Of a DNA stretch of 64,000 nt, positions 19,005 through 26,550 are shown piece by piece; positions within the stretch are counted from its first letter, which is position 1; the number at the start of each line of letters is the position of its first letter. The DNA is from an uncultured Dehalococcoidia bacterium (GTDB lineage Bacteria > Chloroflexota > Dehalococcoidia > Lucifugimonadales > GCA-2712585): the NCBI GenBank assembly GCA_958295715.1, contig OY282371.1:2239697-2303696 (forward strand), read 5' to 3'. Position numbers and translations under genes: made by a program. The notes under the pieces are model-generated. The model was not told where the DNA came from. It did not search any database and worked only from the letters and a program-made list of their open reading frames with translations.

Positions 19005-19579
19005 GGGCCCAAGGCTCCTGCGACGGTCACCTCTCCCGCGCGGTTCGCCTCAAGCAGCGCGATGAACCGGTAGCCGCGCCTGCGGGCCTCGTCGCTGCCA
19101 CCCTGATTCCTATCCAGAACGGCCAAGACCAGGGCCACCTCACAGCCCGCGGCCTCGGCGGCGTCAACGGCGTGGAACAGGGATGCCCCGGTGCTGCACG
19201 AGTCGTCGACAATGGCCACGCGGCTCCCCGGCTCCAACGCCCCCTCTATAAGCCGGGCTGTCCCGTGAGCCTTGGACTCCTTCCTAACGATGAAGGCGCC
19301 TATGGGGTCGCCGGCCAGATGGCTGGTCAAGGCCACGGCGGTGACTATGGGGTCGGCGCCCAGGGTGGGGCCGCCGATGGCCTGCGCCCCTGAGCCCTCC
19401 AGCATACGGAGAACGGCCCTGCCCACTAGGTGGGAACCTCTGGGGTTCAGGGTTAGGCGGCGTCCGTCGAAGTAGTAGCCGCTCTTTTGGCCCGACGAGA
19501 GGGTGTAGTCGCCATAGGTGATGGCCCCCAGGTCGCGGGCCAAGTCTAGAATCTCCGCGGCAATGGCCCTGAGGCTCAA
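19001..19579 (-). CDS. pyrE: Orotate phosphoribosyltransferase
   Basis: Pyrimidine biosynthesis enzyme joining orotate and PRPP to OMP; 192 aa. GAITYGDYTLSSGQKSGYYF near residue 18 is the family N-terminal signature; GGPTLGADPIVTAVA near 68; FIVRKESKAHGT near 94; the PRPP loop reads VAIVDDSCSTGAS near 122, where many OPRTases have DVVTTG. Start TTG at 19579 overlaps the nadD stop as TTGA, indicating translational coupling. Third gene of the obg-nadD-pyrE leftward operon. Confidence 0.93.
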   Translation of the reverse strand: MSLRAIAAEILDLARDLGAITYGDYTLSSGQKSGYYFDGRRLTLNPRGSHLVGRAVLRMLEGSGAQAIGGPTLGADPIVTAVALTSHLAGDPIGAFIVRKESKAHGTARLIEGALEPGSRVAIVDDSCSTGASLFHAVDAAEAAGCEVALVLAVLDRNQGGSDEARRRGYRFIALLEANRAGEVTVAGALGP

Positions 19580-20163
19580 GGTGTGTACAGCCCGTTGTCG
19601 AGGATGTGCCTGTAAACCCGGTCGGGAACCAGATAGCGGACGGACTCGCCCGCGGCTACGCGGCGCCGTATCTCCGTGGCGCTTATGGCCAGGTCGTCGG
19701 TCTCCACCATAACCACCCCTCCGGGCGCGGCGCTTAATGGGGAGATTTCAGGGTTGAAGCCGGGGCGGCTGACCACGGCCAGCTTCGCCAGTTCAAGGAT
19801 GCGCCGGGGGGACTTCCACCGTTGGAAATCGGCCAAGGCGTCGGCCCCCATGATGAAGAAGAGTTCCACGCCGGGGCCGTACTCGCCGGCCAGGGCCTCA
19901 AGAGTGTCCACGGTATAGGAGGGGCCGGACCTGTCCACCTCCACCGACGAAGCCCGGAAGAAGGGGTTGCCGGCGACGGCCAAGCGGGTCATGTCCAGCC
20001 GGTGGCGGGCGGGGGAAAGGGGCGCGCCGGCCTTCATCCACGGCTCCCCGGCGGGCACGAAGACCACCTCCTCCAGTTCCAGCCGCGCGCGGACCTGCTC
20101 GCCGGTGGCCAGATGGGCTATGTGGATGGGGTCGAAGGTGCCGCCCAGAACGCCAATCCTCAA
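19576..20163 (-). CDS. nadD: Nicotinate-nucleotide adenylyltransferase
   Basis: NAD biosynthesis enzyme (deamido-NAD formation), 195 aa. The TTG at 20163 is chosen because it starts the diagnostic LRIGVLGGTFDPIHIAHL and lies one base after the obg stop codon (TAG-C-TTG). The second motif, ISATEIRRRVAAGES near residue 165, is the family ISxTxIR. FIMGADALADFQRWKSP near 100 is also typical. Operon obg-nadD-pyrE; the obg-nadD link is common in bacteria. Two successive TTG starts coupled to upstream stops suggest deliberately modest expression. Confidence 0.94.
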   Translation of the reverse strand: MRIGVLGGTFDPIHIAHLATGEQVRARLELEEVVFVPAGEPWMKAGAPLSPARHRLDMTRLAVAGNPFFRASSVEVDRSGPSYTVDTLEALAGEYGPGVELFFIMGADALADFQRWKSPRRILELAKLAVVSRPGFNPEISPLSAAPGGVVMVETDDLAISATEIRRRVAAGESVRYLVPDRVYRHILDNGLYTP

Positions 20164-20164
20164 G

Positions 20165-21427
20165 CTATTCCCACTCCATCTCCACCTTGCCGAGGCGCAC
20201 GGTGTCGCCGGACTTGACGCCGGCCTTCTCAAGGGCGGCCGCGACGCCCATGCGCTCGAACTCCTTCCAGAGTTGGAGCCGCACCCTGGCATCCCGCATG
20301 TTGGCCAACGCCAAGAGCCGGCTCGCCCTGCGGCAGCGCACCACGAAGGAGCCGTTTTCCCGGCGCACCTGTACCTCCTCGCGGCGGCGGCCAAGCCTGA
20401 TGACGGGAACATCCTCGCTGTCAATCAGCGGCTTGGGCTTGGGCAGGGCCTCAACGGATTTCAGGGTGGCCTTGAGGAGGGCGTCTAGGCCCTGGCCGGT
20501 CACCGCCGATACGAAGAAGACCCGCTCCTTCACTCCTTGAAGACGCTCCTCCAAGGCGCGGAGCCTGTCCGCATCAATGGCGTCTATCTTGTTGACCACC
20601 AGGGTTTGAGGCTTGGCCGCAAGCTCCGGGCTGAAGCGTTCAAGCTCAAGGTCTATGGCCCGCAGCCGCTCCGTCAAGTCGTCGCAGGAGGCGTCAACCA
20701 CGTGCCACAGGAGCCTGGTCCTGGAGGCGTGTCTGAGGAACTCATGGCCTAGGCCCACTCCCATGTGCGCCCCCTCTATCAACCCCGGTATCTCGACGAG
20801 GAGGAGGCTCTTGTGCCCGCGCTGGACCGTGCCAAGGACGGGATCCAGCGTGGTGAAGGGGTAGTCGGCCACGCGGGGCTTGGCTGCGGAGCAGGCGGAC
20901 AGGAGGGTGGACTTGCCGGCGTTGGGCATCCCGACAATGCCCACCTCGGCCAGTATCCTCAACTCCAAGTGGATGTCAGCCGTCTCCCCCTGCTCCCCGG
21001 CCTCAGCCAGCAGGGGAACCTGGTTGACGGATGAGGTGAACTTGATGTTCCCACGGCCCCCGCTGCCACCCTTGGCCAAAAGGACCGGGGTCTCGTCCAG
21101 GATGTCGGCCACCGGCAGGCTCTCTCCATCCCGGGTCATCCGGTGAATGAGGGTCCCCAACGGCGCCTGCACAAAGAGGTCGGTTCCCCTGGCCCCGGTC
21201 TTCCCCTTGCCGCCACCGTGCCGCCCGCGCCCGGCCTTGAACAGGGCGTTGTAGGTGAGGTGCAGCAGGGTATTGAGGGAAGGGTCGCCGACAGCGTAGA
21301 CGCTGCCGCCGCCGCCGCCGTCTCCACCGTCGGGGCCGCCCTTAGGCTGCGCCCTCGTGCGATGGAAGCTGAGGCACCCGTTGCCCCCGGAGCCGCCGAT
21401 TGCCTTTATTCTGGCTTTATCTATCAT
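20165..21427 (-). CDS. obg: GTPase Obg/CgtA
   Basis: Ribosome-assembly GTPase, 420 aa. Glycine-rich Obg domain (SGGNGCLSFHRTRAQPKGGP, then GGDGGGGG and GRHGGGKGKTG), G domain with G1 GMPNAGKSTLLSA near 168, G3 EIPGLIEGAHMGVGLGHEFL near 213 (where most Obg proteins have DIPGLIEGA), G4 NKID near 283, and a C-terminal OCT-like domain including VRCRRASRLLALANM. Start ATG at 21427. First gene of the leftward operon; its upstream region is the AT-richer gap with DnaA-box-like sites. Confidence 0.95.
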   Translation of the reverse strand: MIDKARIKAIGGSGGNGCLSFHRTRAQPKGGPDGGDGGGGGSVYAVGDPSLNTLLHLTYNALFKAGRGRHGGGKGKTGARGTDLFVQAPLGTLIHRMTRDGESLPVADILDETPVLLAKGGSGGRGNIKFTSSVNQVPLLAEAGEQGETADIHLELRILAEVGIVGMPNAGKSTLLSACSAAKPRVADYPFTTLDPVLGTVQRGHKSLLLVEIPGLIEGAHMGVGLGHEFLRHASRTRLLWHVVDASCDDLTERLRAIDLELERFSPELAAKPQTLVVNKIDAIDADRLRALEERLQGVKERVFFVSAVTGQGLDALLKATLKSVEALPKPKPLIDSEDVPVIRLGRRREEVQVRRENGSFVVRCRRASRLLALANMRDARVRLQLWKEFERMGVAAALEKAGVKSGDTVRLGKVEMEWE

Positions 21428-21710
21428 CTGACTAGATCCAGTGAAGAGTAGTTATAAGAGTAATGGTGTTGATATCCGTGCGTGGAGTCGCTGAGCCAAG
21501 GCTGGATGCTGTTGGTTATGGGTTCATTGTAGCACGTTGTATGCCAAAAGGATGAGGGAATCATGTTGGCTTCTCTCCGGCGGTTGTTGATAAGAAAGTT
21601 ATCCACAGGATATTCGTGGCGCCGTGAACGGACTTGCCGGAGTTTTCATCATAGCCGCGGCGGTTTTCCACAGGATGTTGATATCCGGGAGGGGGCATAG
21701 TCGCGCCCTC
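21428..21710. promoter_or_regulatory. AT-richer gap with a cluster of DnaA-box-like sites (possible origin or DnaA-binding region)
   Basis: A perfect DnaA box TTATCCACA lies at 21599-21607. TTTTCCACA at 21664-21672 and TGTTGATAA at 21585-21593 (reverse) each have one mismatch; TGTTGATAT at 21467-21475 and 21676-21684 have two. The gap separates leftward obg from the rightward peroxiredoxin gene and is richer in A/T than its surroundings. dnaA and dnaN are not in view, so this could equally be a DnaA-regulated promoter or titration site. Confidence 0.45.
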
Positions 21711-21737
21711 AAGGTGGCGTGGGAACCCTCCGACCTG

Positions 21738-21743
21738 TATAAT
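21738..21743 (+). promoter_or_regulatory. -10 element upstream of the peroxiredoxin gene
   Basis: A perfect TATAAT about 83 bases before the start at 21826; no clear -35 box. Confidence 0.4.
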
Positions 21744-21825
21744 CGGGCGCAGCCACGGCGTCTAATCCGGCTAGTCCGGCGTTAGGCGCGGCGGCTTCAG
21801 GATCCCCCCTCAAAGGAGGCGCAAA

Positions 21826-22293
21826 ATGGCGGCAAACGTTGGTCAGATGGCCCCCGACTTCAGCCTGCCGGACCAGGCCGGGGAGCAGGTGTCCCTCAGC
21901 CAGTTCAGCGGCGAAAAGACGGCGGTCCTCTCCTTTCACGTATTCGACTTCACCGGCGGTTGAAGGAACCAGGTCTCCTCGTTCAGCCTGGCCAACGCCG
22001 GGTTCGAGGAGCGGGACGCCCAGGTCTTGGGCGTCAGCTGCGACAGTCAACACTCCCACCGCGCATGGGCCGAATCCATGGGCGGCGTCAGCTATCCCCT
22101 GCTGGCCGACTTCCACCCCCACGGCGAGGTGAGCCGGGCCTACGGCCTCCTGAACGAGGCCAACGGCGCGCCTCGCCGGGCCATCGTCATAGTGGATAAG
22201 GGTGGAACGGTGCGGTTCAGGCGCGAGTACCCGCCGGGATCGCTTCCAACCCCTGAGGAGATACTGGCGGAGTTGGACGGGATAGCCGGGTAG
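21826..22293 (+). CDS. Peroxiredoxin-like protein with in-frame TGA at the peroxidatic cysteine (candidate selenoprotein)
   Basis: Reading through the TGA at 21961-21963 gives 155 aa, the size of a BCP-type peroxiredoxin. ATG at 21826 is preceded by AAAGGAGG. The N-terminus GQMAPDFSLPDQAGEQVSLS is classical AhpC/TSA. The TGA is codon 46 and falls in FHVFDFTGG-U-RNQVSSF, exactly where peroxiredoxins carry the peroxidatic Cys of PxxxTxxC. The frame continues intact with QVLGVSCDSQHSHRAW and YPLLADFHPHGEVSRAYG to a normal TAG. A strong hairpin follows the TGA. Known bacterial peroxiredoxin-like selenoproteins have Sec at this position. A nonsense mutation or sequencing error of a TGC/TGT codon remains possible. 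Conventional annotation would show two short fragments or a pseudogene. Confidence 0.8.
21975..22011 (+). promoter_or_regulatory. Candidate SECIS-like hairpin downstream of the in-frame TGA
   Basis: CTCCTCG (21975-21981) pairs perfectly with CGAGGAG (22005-22011). Inside, CCTGGC (21987-21992) pairs with GCCGGG (21997-22002) around a CAAC loop that sits 30 bases after the TGA, within the usual bacterial SECIS distance. The loop lacks the G found early in the E. coli apical loop. An AGGTCT motif, as in the E. coli fdhF loop, lies at 21971-21976 but closer to the TGA than usual. Confidence 0.5.
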
Positions 22294-22311
22294 CCGCCCG
22301 TCGTCCTTCCC

Positions 22312-23199
22312 TTGGAGGAACCCTTCGAAGAGAGCCGCGCAGACCCTAAGGGCGCGCCGTCTATAGAGCAAGAGGCGCCGAGGGCCTGTTTCCAAGGGGG
22401 TGACTTGGCCCTGTTGATAGACCGCAAGGGCCGCCGCTACCTGCTCACCCTCAAGGAGGGCGGCGCCTTTCACACCCACATGGGCTATCTGGAGCACGCC
22501 GGAATCATCGGGCGGCAGGAGGGCGAGTGGTTTTACACCAACAGCGGCCACCGGTTCTTGGGCCTGAAGCCCACGCTGTCGGACTACGTGCTGGAGATGG
22601 ACCGGGTGACGCAGGTCATCTATCCCAAGGACATTGGGGCCATCCTGATGATGGGCGACGTCTTTCCCGGCGCGCGGGTGGTGGAGGGGGGCTTCGGCTC
22701 CGGGGCGTTGACCCTGGCCATGCTGCGGGTCATAGGCGCGGAGGGCAGCCTGACGTCATATGAGATTCGGAAGGGCCAGGCGGATAAGGCCCTGCGCAAC
22801 ATCCGGCCCCTGATGCCGCCGGGGGCAGCGCTGACCATAAAGGAGGCGGACATCTACGAGGGCATCCAGGAGAGGGCTGTGGACCGGGTGACGCTGGACG
22901 TCCCGGAGCCGTGGCGCGTGGTGGCCTCGGCGTCTGAAGCCCTGGCGCCGGGGGGCGTCTTCCTGAGCTTCCTCCCGACGGCCTTGCAGGTGCACCGCCT
23001 GACTGAGGAGTTGAACGCCCAGGGATGCTTCCAACTAATCGAGACCGCGGAGTTGATGCTTAGGCCCTGGCACGTGACGGAGCAGAGCCTGCGGCCCGTC
23101 CACCGGATGGTGGCCCACACGGGGTTCATCACCACGGCGCGGCGGTGCCTGCCTCGTCCCGTGGGGCGGCCCAAGGCAAACCCTGAGGAGGTGAGTTGA
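22312..23199 (+). CDS. trmI: tRNA (adenine-58-N1)-methyltransferase TrmI-like
   Basis: A 295-aa SAM-dependent methyltransferase that would methylate A58 in the tRNA T-loop. The N-terminal small domain contains FQGGDLALLIDRKGRRYLLT and FHTHMGYLEHAGIIG; LKPTLSDYVLEM and QVIYPKDIGAILMMGDVFPG are diagnostic for TrmI. SAM motif I reads VVEGGFGSGALTLAML (usually EAGTGSG), and motif IV is TLDVPEPWRV. TTG at 22312 is taken as start though no clear ribosome binding site precedes it; a TTG at 22406 behind AAGGGGG is the alternative but would remove conserved residues. Its stop overlaps the next start (TGATG). Confidence 0.88.
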   Translation: MEEPFEESRADPKGAPSIEQEAPRACFQGGDLALLIDRKGRRYLLTLKEGGAFHTHMGYLEHAGIIGRQEGEWFYTNSGHRFLGLKPTLSDYVLEMDRVTQVIYPKDIGAILMMGDVFPGARVVEGGFGSGALTLAMLRVIGAEGSLTSYEIRKGQADKALRNIRPLMPPGAALTIKEADIYEGIQERAVDRVTLDVPEPWRVVASASEALAPGGVFLSFLPTALQVHRLTEELNAQGCFQLIETAELMLRPWHVTEQSLRPVHRMVAHTGFITTARRCLPRPVGRPKANPEEVS

Positions 23200-23768
23200 T
23201 GGATAGAGAGGGCACGATTCAGTTTCTGGAGAAGCACGTGAAGACGGAGGTCCTGATGCGGCATCTCCTGGGCGTGGAGGCCGCCATGCGCGGGTACGCC
23301 CGCAAGTTCGGCGAGGATGAGGAGGAGTGGGGGATTGCCGGGCTGGTCCACGACTTCGACTGGGAGATTGTCCCCACCCCGGAGGAGCACCCGATGTACG
23401 GGGCCGGACTGCTGAGGGAGGCGGGCTTCCCCGAGCGCGTGGTGAGGGCGGCCCTGAGCCACGGCGACCACACAGGGATAGCTCGCGAGTCGCTGATGGA
23501 GAAGACCCTGTTCGCCGTGGACGAGCTTTCGGGGTTCATCCGCGCGGTGGCCCTGGTGCGTCCCGACAAGAGCCTGGACAACCTGGCGCCTAAGAGCGTC
23601 CGCAAGAAGTTTAAGGACAAGGGGTTCGCCCGGGACGTGATACGCGATGACATTATCAACGGCGCTCAGCAGATGGACTTGGACCTGAACGAGCACATCG
23701 CCTTCGTCATTGAGAGCCTGAAGCCCGTCGCAGCGAGGCTGGGACTCAGCGCCACGGCCTCCGATTAG
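23199..23768 (+). CDS. HD-domain phosphohydrolase-like protein
   Basis: A 189-aa HDIG-type protein. ATG at 23199 overlaps the trmI stop (TGATG) and follows GGAGGTGAG at a good distance, so the two are coupled. LMRHLLGVEAAMRGYARKF near residue 18 supplies the first His, AGLVHDFDWEI near 48 the HD pair, and AALSHGDHTG near 87 additional histidines. The conserved FAVDELSGFIRAVALVRPDK follows, as in small HD hydrolases annotated only as HDIG-domain proteins. Substrate unknown; nucleotides are typical for the superfamily. Confidence 0.85.
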   Translation: MDREGTIQFLEKHVKTEVLMRHLLGVEAAMRGYARKFGEDEEEWGIAGLVHDFDWEIVPTPEEHPMYGAGLLREAGFPERVVRAALSHGDHTGIARESLMEKTLFAVDELSGFIRAVALVRPDKSLDNLAPKSVRKKFKDKGFARDVIRDDIINGAQQMDLDLNEHIAFVIESLKPVAARLGLSATASD

Positions 23769-23798
23769 GCCGCCGGCCCTTTCCGGGGCCAGACCGGC

Positions 23799-25034
23799 TT
23801 AAGAGGGCGTAAAGCCGCGGAACCCGGCCGCGGCAAGGGGGTAACGTCCCTGCATCAACGGCGCGTGCAAGGGAGTCAGCAGGGGCACGGGCAGGCGCCG
23901 TTGCAGCTCCTCAAGCTCCGGGGCGGCCTTCACGCCCCACAGGGGGGCCTCCGGCGCGTTCTTGCCCTGGACCAGGACCCTAAACTCACCCATGCCTCCG
24001 GGCCGGGCCAGTTCCAGCATCCCCATCCTGTTGGCGTCGCGCTGACGCTGGTCCAGCCCAAGGGCGGTTAGCCCCCCAATCCACCGGCGCAGGCCCAGAT
24101 TTGTCAGGAAGCGTCCTTGGTGGAGATAGGCCAAGGGTTCCAGCCCCAGGCCCTTTCCGAGGGACGCCAAGGTGGAGAAGTCCACCTGCGAGGTGATGTC
24201 CTGGCGTCCCAGGTGGACGTAGGGGTTGTCCGTCTGGACGTGGCGGTGGAAGGTGGTCAGGGAGCCGCGGGGCCTGGCCGCCGAGTACAACTCCCCGGCC
24301 TCCCGCCCGTAGTCAATGGTGAGGAGGTAGCCGCGCTGGATGGCTTGGGCCGCCTCCCGGAGCCAGGGGGCCGCGGCAAGGTTTATCTCGGCGCGGCGGC
24401 CCTCCGGAAGGGTGACGCCAAGGTCATCCAGCCGCCGGGCCAGGGCGGGAGTGGAGGGCGCCGCCAACTCCTCCGTCAACTCGCCATTCTCCAGGGTGAC
24501 GTAGACCTCCATTAGGGTTCCGTTTCGCGTCTCCACCCGGTGAACGGGGAAGGCGTCCAGCAGTTCGTTGGAGAGGACGCACCCCACGATAGACGCCAGG
24601 GGGAGGCCGAGGGCCGCCAGGCGTTGGGGCGGCGGCGCGCCGGGGGGCGTCAACTTCCCCTCAAGGCCGGGGGAGGCCCGCAGATCCAGGCACAGATACC
24701 GCAGGGCCTGGCGGAAGTCGCCGGGCAGGTGAGCGGCGAACCCGACCAGGTCGTGGCAGAGGAGGCCGCGGCCCGCTCCCGCCTCCACCACCCAGAAGGG
24801 CCTGGGCCTGTCCAGCAGGCGCCACGTCTGATACATCTGTAGGCAGAGGAGGGCGCCAAAGGCGGGATGGGCGCCGGGGGCGGTGTAGAAGTCGCCCTGG
24901 GCGCCGGTGGGTTCGTGGCCCCGGTAGTAGCCGCCGTTTGGCCAGTAGAGGGCCAACTCCATGAACTCGGCGAAGGTCATTCGCCCGCGTTCGGCTATGC
25001 GCCGGTGAATCTCCCTCTCAAGCGGCGGGGTCAC
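23799..25034 (-). CDS. SAM-dependent methyltransferase, MidA/NDUFAF7 family
   Basis: A 411-aa member of COG1565. GTG at 25034 (VTPPLEREIHRRIAERG) is chosen because family similarity begins there; the frame extends upstream into the citrate synthase gene without support. MTFAEFMELALYWPNGGYY near residue 20, GDFYTAPGAHPAFGALL near 48, and SAM motif VVEAGAGRGLLCHDL near 80 are characteristic; SNELLDAFPVHRV near 165 is the family NELLDALPV signature. The mitochondrial homologue methylates an arginine of complex I subunit NDUFS2; whether this one does so is unknown, and no nuo genes are nearby. It lies 38 bases downstream of citrate synthase and is probably cotranscribed. Confidence 0.87.
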   Translation of the reverse strand: MTPPLEREIHRRIAERGRMTFAEFMELALYWPNGGYYRGHEPTGAQGDFYTAPGAHPAFGALLCLQMYQTWRLLDRPRPFWVVEAGAGRGLLCHDLVGFAAHLPGDFRQALRYLCLDLRASPGLEGKLTPPGAPPPQRLAALGLPLASIVGCVLSNELLDAFPVHRVETRNGTLMEVYVTLENGELTEELAAPSTPALARRLDDLGVTLPEGRRAEINLAAAPWLREAAQAIQRGYLLTIDYGREAGELYSAARPRGSLTTFHRHVQTDNPYVHLGRQDITSQVDFSTLASLGKGLGLEPLAYLHQGRFLTNLGLRRWIGGLTALGLDQRQRDANRMGMLELARPGGMGEFRVLVQGKNAPEAPLWGVKAAPELEELQRRLPVPLLTPLHAPLMQGRYPLAAAGFRGFTPS

Positions 25035-25072
25035 GGCGGCGCCCGGAGAGAGGCCGGCGGGTGGAAGGGGGC

Positions 25073-26215
25073 CTAAGCCCGTTCCTCCAGAGCCACGTAC
25101 TCCAAGTCCATGGGGCCGGTGTACTCGGTGAGGGGCCTGATGAGGATGTTGTCGGCGTACTGCTCCATGCACTGTAGGGTCCAGCCCGGTATGCGCCCCA
25201 TGGCGAAGATGGGAACGAACAGGTCGTCGGGGATGCCCATGAGGTAGTAGATGGAGCCTGCGTAAAAGTCGACGTTGACGTAGATGCCCTTGTCCCGGTA
25301 GGGCCGCATGACCTTCTGCTCCAAGTGGGCCAGAATCTGGAACCATTGAGGCTGGCCCTTCTTGAGGCTTAGGGCCTCGGAGCGGTCCCTGAGGTGCCGC
25401 GCCCTGGGGTCTTCGGCCTTGTAGACGCGGTGGCCGAAGCCCATTATGCGCTTGCCGTTTTCGATGAGGTTGCGCGCGTAGCTCTCGGCGTTTTCGGGAC
25501 GGCCGATGTCTTGGGCCATCTTCATTACCGCCTCTGCCGCGCCGCCGTGCCAGGGGCCTTTGAGCACGCCGATGCCGCCCACGACGGCCGAGTGAAGGTC
25601 TGATACGGTGGAGGCCGCGACCCGCGCCGCGAATGATGAGGCGTTGGAGCCGTGCTCGGCGTGGATGATGAAGTCCACGTCCATGAGCTTCATCTCCTCC
25701 TCCTGGGGCCTCTGGCCGAAGAGCATGTAGAGGAAGTTTCCGGCGTGGTTCAGTTCCGGGTCGGGGGCCACGGGGTCCAGCCCGTTCCGTATGCGGTGGT
25801 GGGCCGTGACAAGGGTGGGAACCTGGGCGGTGATGCGGATGCCCTTGCGCCGGGTGGCCTCCACCGAGTTGTCGTTGGCGTCGGGGTCGAGGGATCCCAG
25901 GGCCGACACGCCGGTGCGCAGAACATCCATGGGGTGGCAGTCCTTGATTAGCGTGAGGATGCTGAGGACTTCCGGAGGCAGTTCCCGGCTCTCCCTCAGG
26001 GCGGCGTCCACCTCATCCAACTGGCTGCGGTTGGGGAGGTGGCCGTAGAGGAGAAGGTAGACAATCTCCTCAAAGGTGGACTTCTCCGCCAAGTCGTGGA
26101 TGTTGTAGCCGCGATAGAGGAGCTTGCCCACCTGCCCGTCGATGAAGCTGGCGGTGGTCGTATCGGCGTAAACGCCTCTAAGTCCGCGGTGAATCTGCTG
26201 GGTCTTGGCCTCCAT
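25073..26215 (-). CDS. gltA: Citrate synthase
   Basis: TCA-cycle enzyme condensing oxaloacetate and acetyl-CoA; 380 aa, the short type found in Gram-positives and archaea. Catalytic residues are visible: His in IHAEHGSNASSFAARV near 183, His in MGFGHRVYKAEDPRA near 233 and Asp in VNVDFYAGSIYYLMGIP near 285. The ATG at 26215 is nine bases from GGAG and preferred over the TTG two codons upstream. A 2-methylcitrate synthase cannot be ruled out from sequence alone. Promoter at 26309-26337. Confidence 0.94.
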   Translation of the reverse strand: MEAKTQQIHRGLRGVYADTTTASFIDGQVGKLLYRGYNIHDLAEKSTFEEIVYLLLYGHLPNRSQLDEVDAALRESRELPPEVLSILTLIKDCHPMDVLRTGVSALGSLDPDANDNSVEATRRKGIRITAQVPTLVTAHHRIRNGLDPVAPDPELNHAGNFLYMLFGQRPQEEEMKLMDVDFIIHAEHGSNASSFAARVAASTVSDLHSAVVGGIGVLKGPWHGGAAEAVMKMAQDIGRPENAESYARNLIENGKRIMGFGHRVYKAEDPRARHLRDRSEALSLKKGQPQWFQILAHLEQKVMRPYRDKGIYVNVDFYAGSIYYLMGIPDDLFVPIFAMGRIPGWTLQCMEQYADNILIRPLTEYTGPMDLEYVALEERA

Positions 26216-26308
26216 GGGCAAGGCTCCTTTAAGAGCGGGGTTGCGGGCCGTCGGTCCATCAAGGATGCGGCCCAGCCTTGGGCGAGGTCACCCTCAACGG
26301 GAGAACCG

Positions 26309-26337
26309 ATTCTATCATTGGCCCTTTGGGGTGTCAA
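26309..26337 (-). promoter_or_regulatory. Promoter of citrate synthase
   Basis: On the minus strand TTGACA (26337-26332), a 17-base spacer and TAGAAT (26314-26309). Confidence 0.72.
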
Positions 26338-26343
26338 CATAGG

Positions 26344-26520
26344 GGCCGGGGTTGCATCGGATGCCTGCCGAACAGGGAACGATGTTCGGAGCGTGAAAAG
26401 TAAAAGAGCCAGTGGCAGCTTCCGCAGGAAGCTACGCCCGGCTCTCACAGTTCCACCTTACTACAATGTAGCGCCAGCGTCAACGGCCTGGATAGACTAT
26501 AATGGCGGCATGGGGAGGGA
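26344..26520 (+). repeat. Left copy of a 177-bp direct repeat flanking the DUF3800 gene
   Basis: Matches 27248-27424 with about a dozen differences. It begins with a remnant of a DUF3800 C-terminus (PGLHRMPAEQGTMFGA then TGA), continues with a nested hairpin (GAGCC/GGCTC around AGCTTCC-GCA-GGAAGCT), a CTACAATGTAG mini-palindrome and a TATAAT at 26498-26503, and ends in the bases that form the 5' end of tRNA-Ser in the right copy. The -10 here would drive the DUF3800 gene. Confidence 0.85.
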
Positions 26521-26550
26521 GTGGGAAATTGAAGGCATAGGAGATTGACG

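Noticed and set aside
21826-22293. TGA reassignment to an amino acid throughout the genome
   Set aside because: TGA is the natural stop of dnaB, trmI, nadD and others in the window, at sensible gene ends.
23799-25346. Longer N-terminal version of the MidA-like gene
   Set aside because: The extra ~104 residues are Arg/His/Pro-rich and antisense-shadow-like, and the extra part lies inside the citrate synthase gene.
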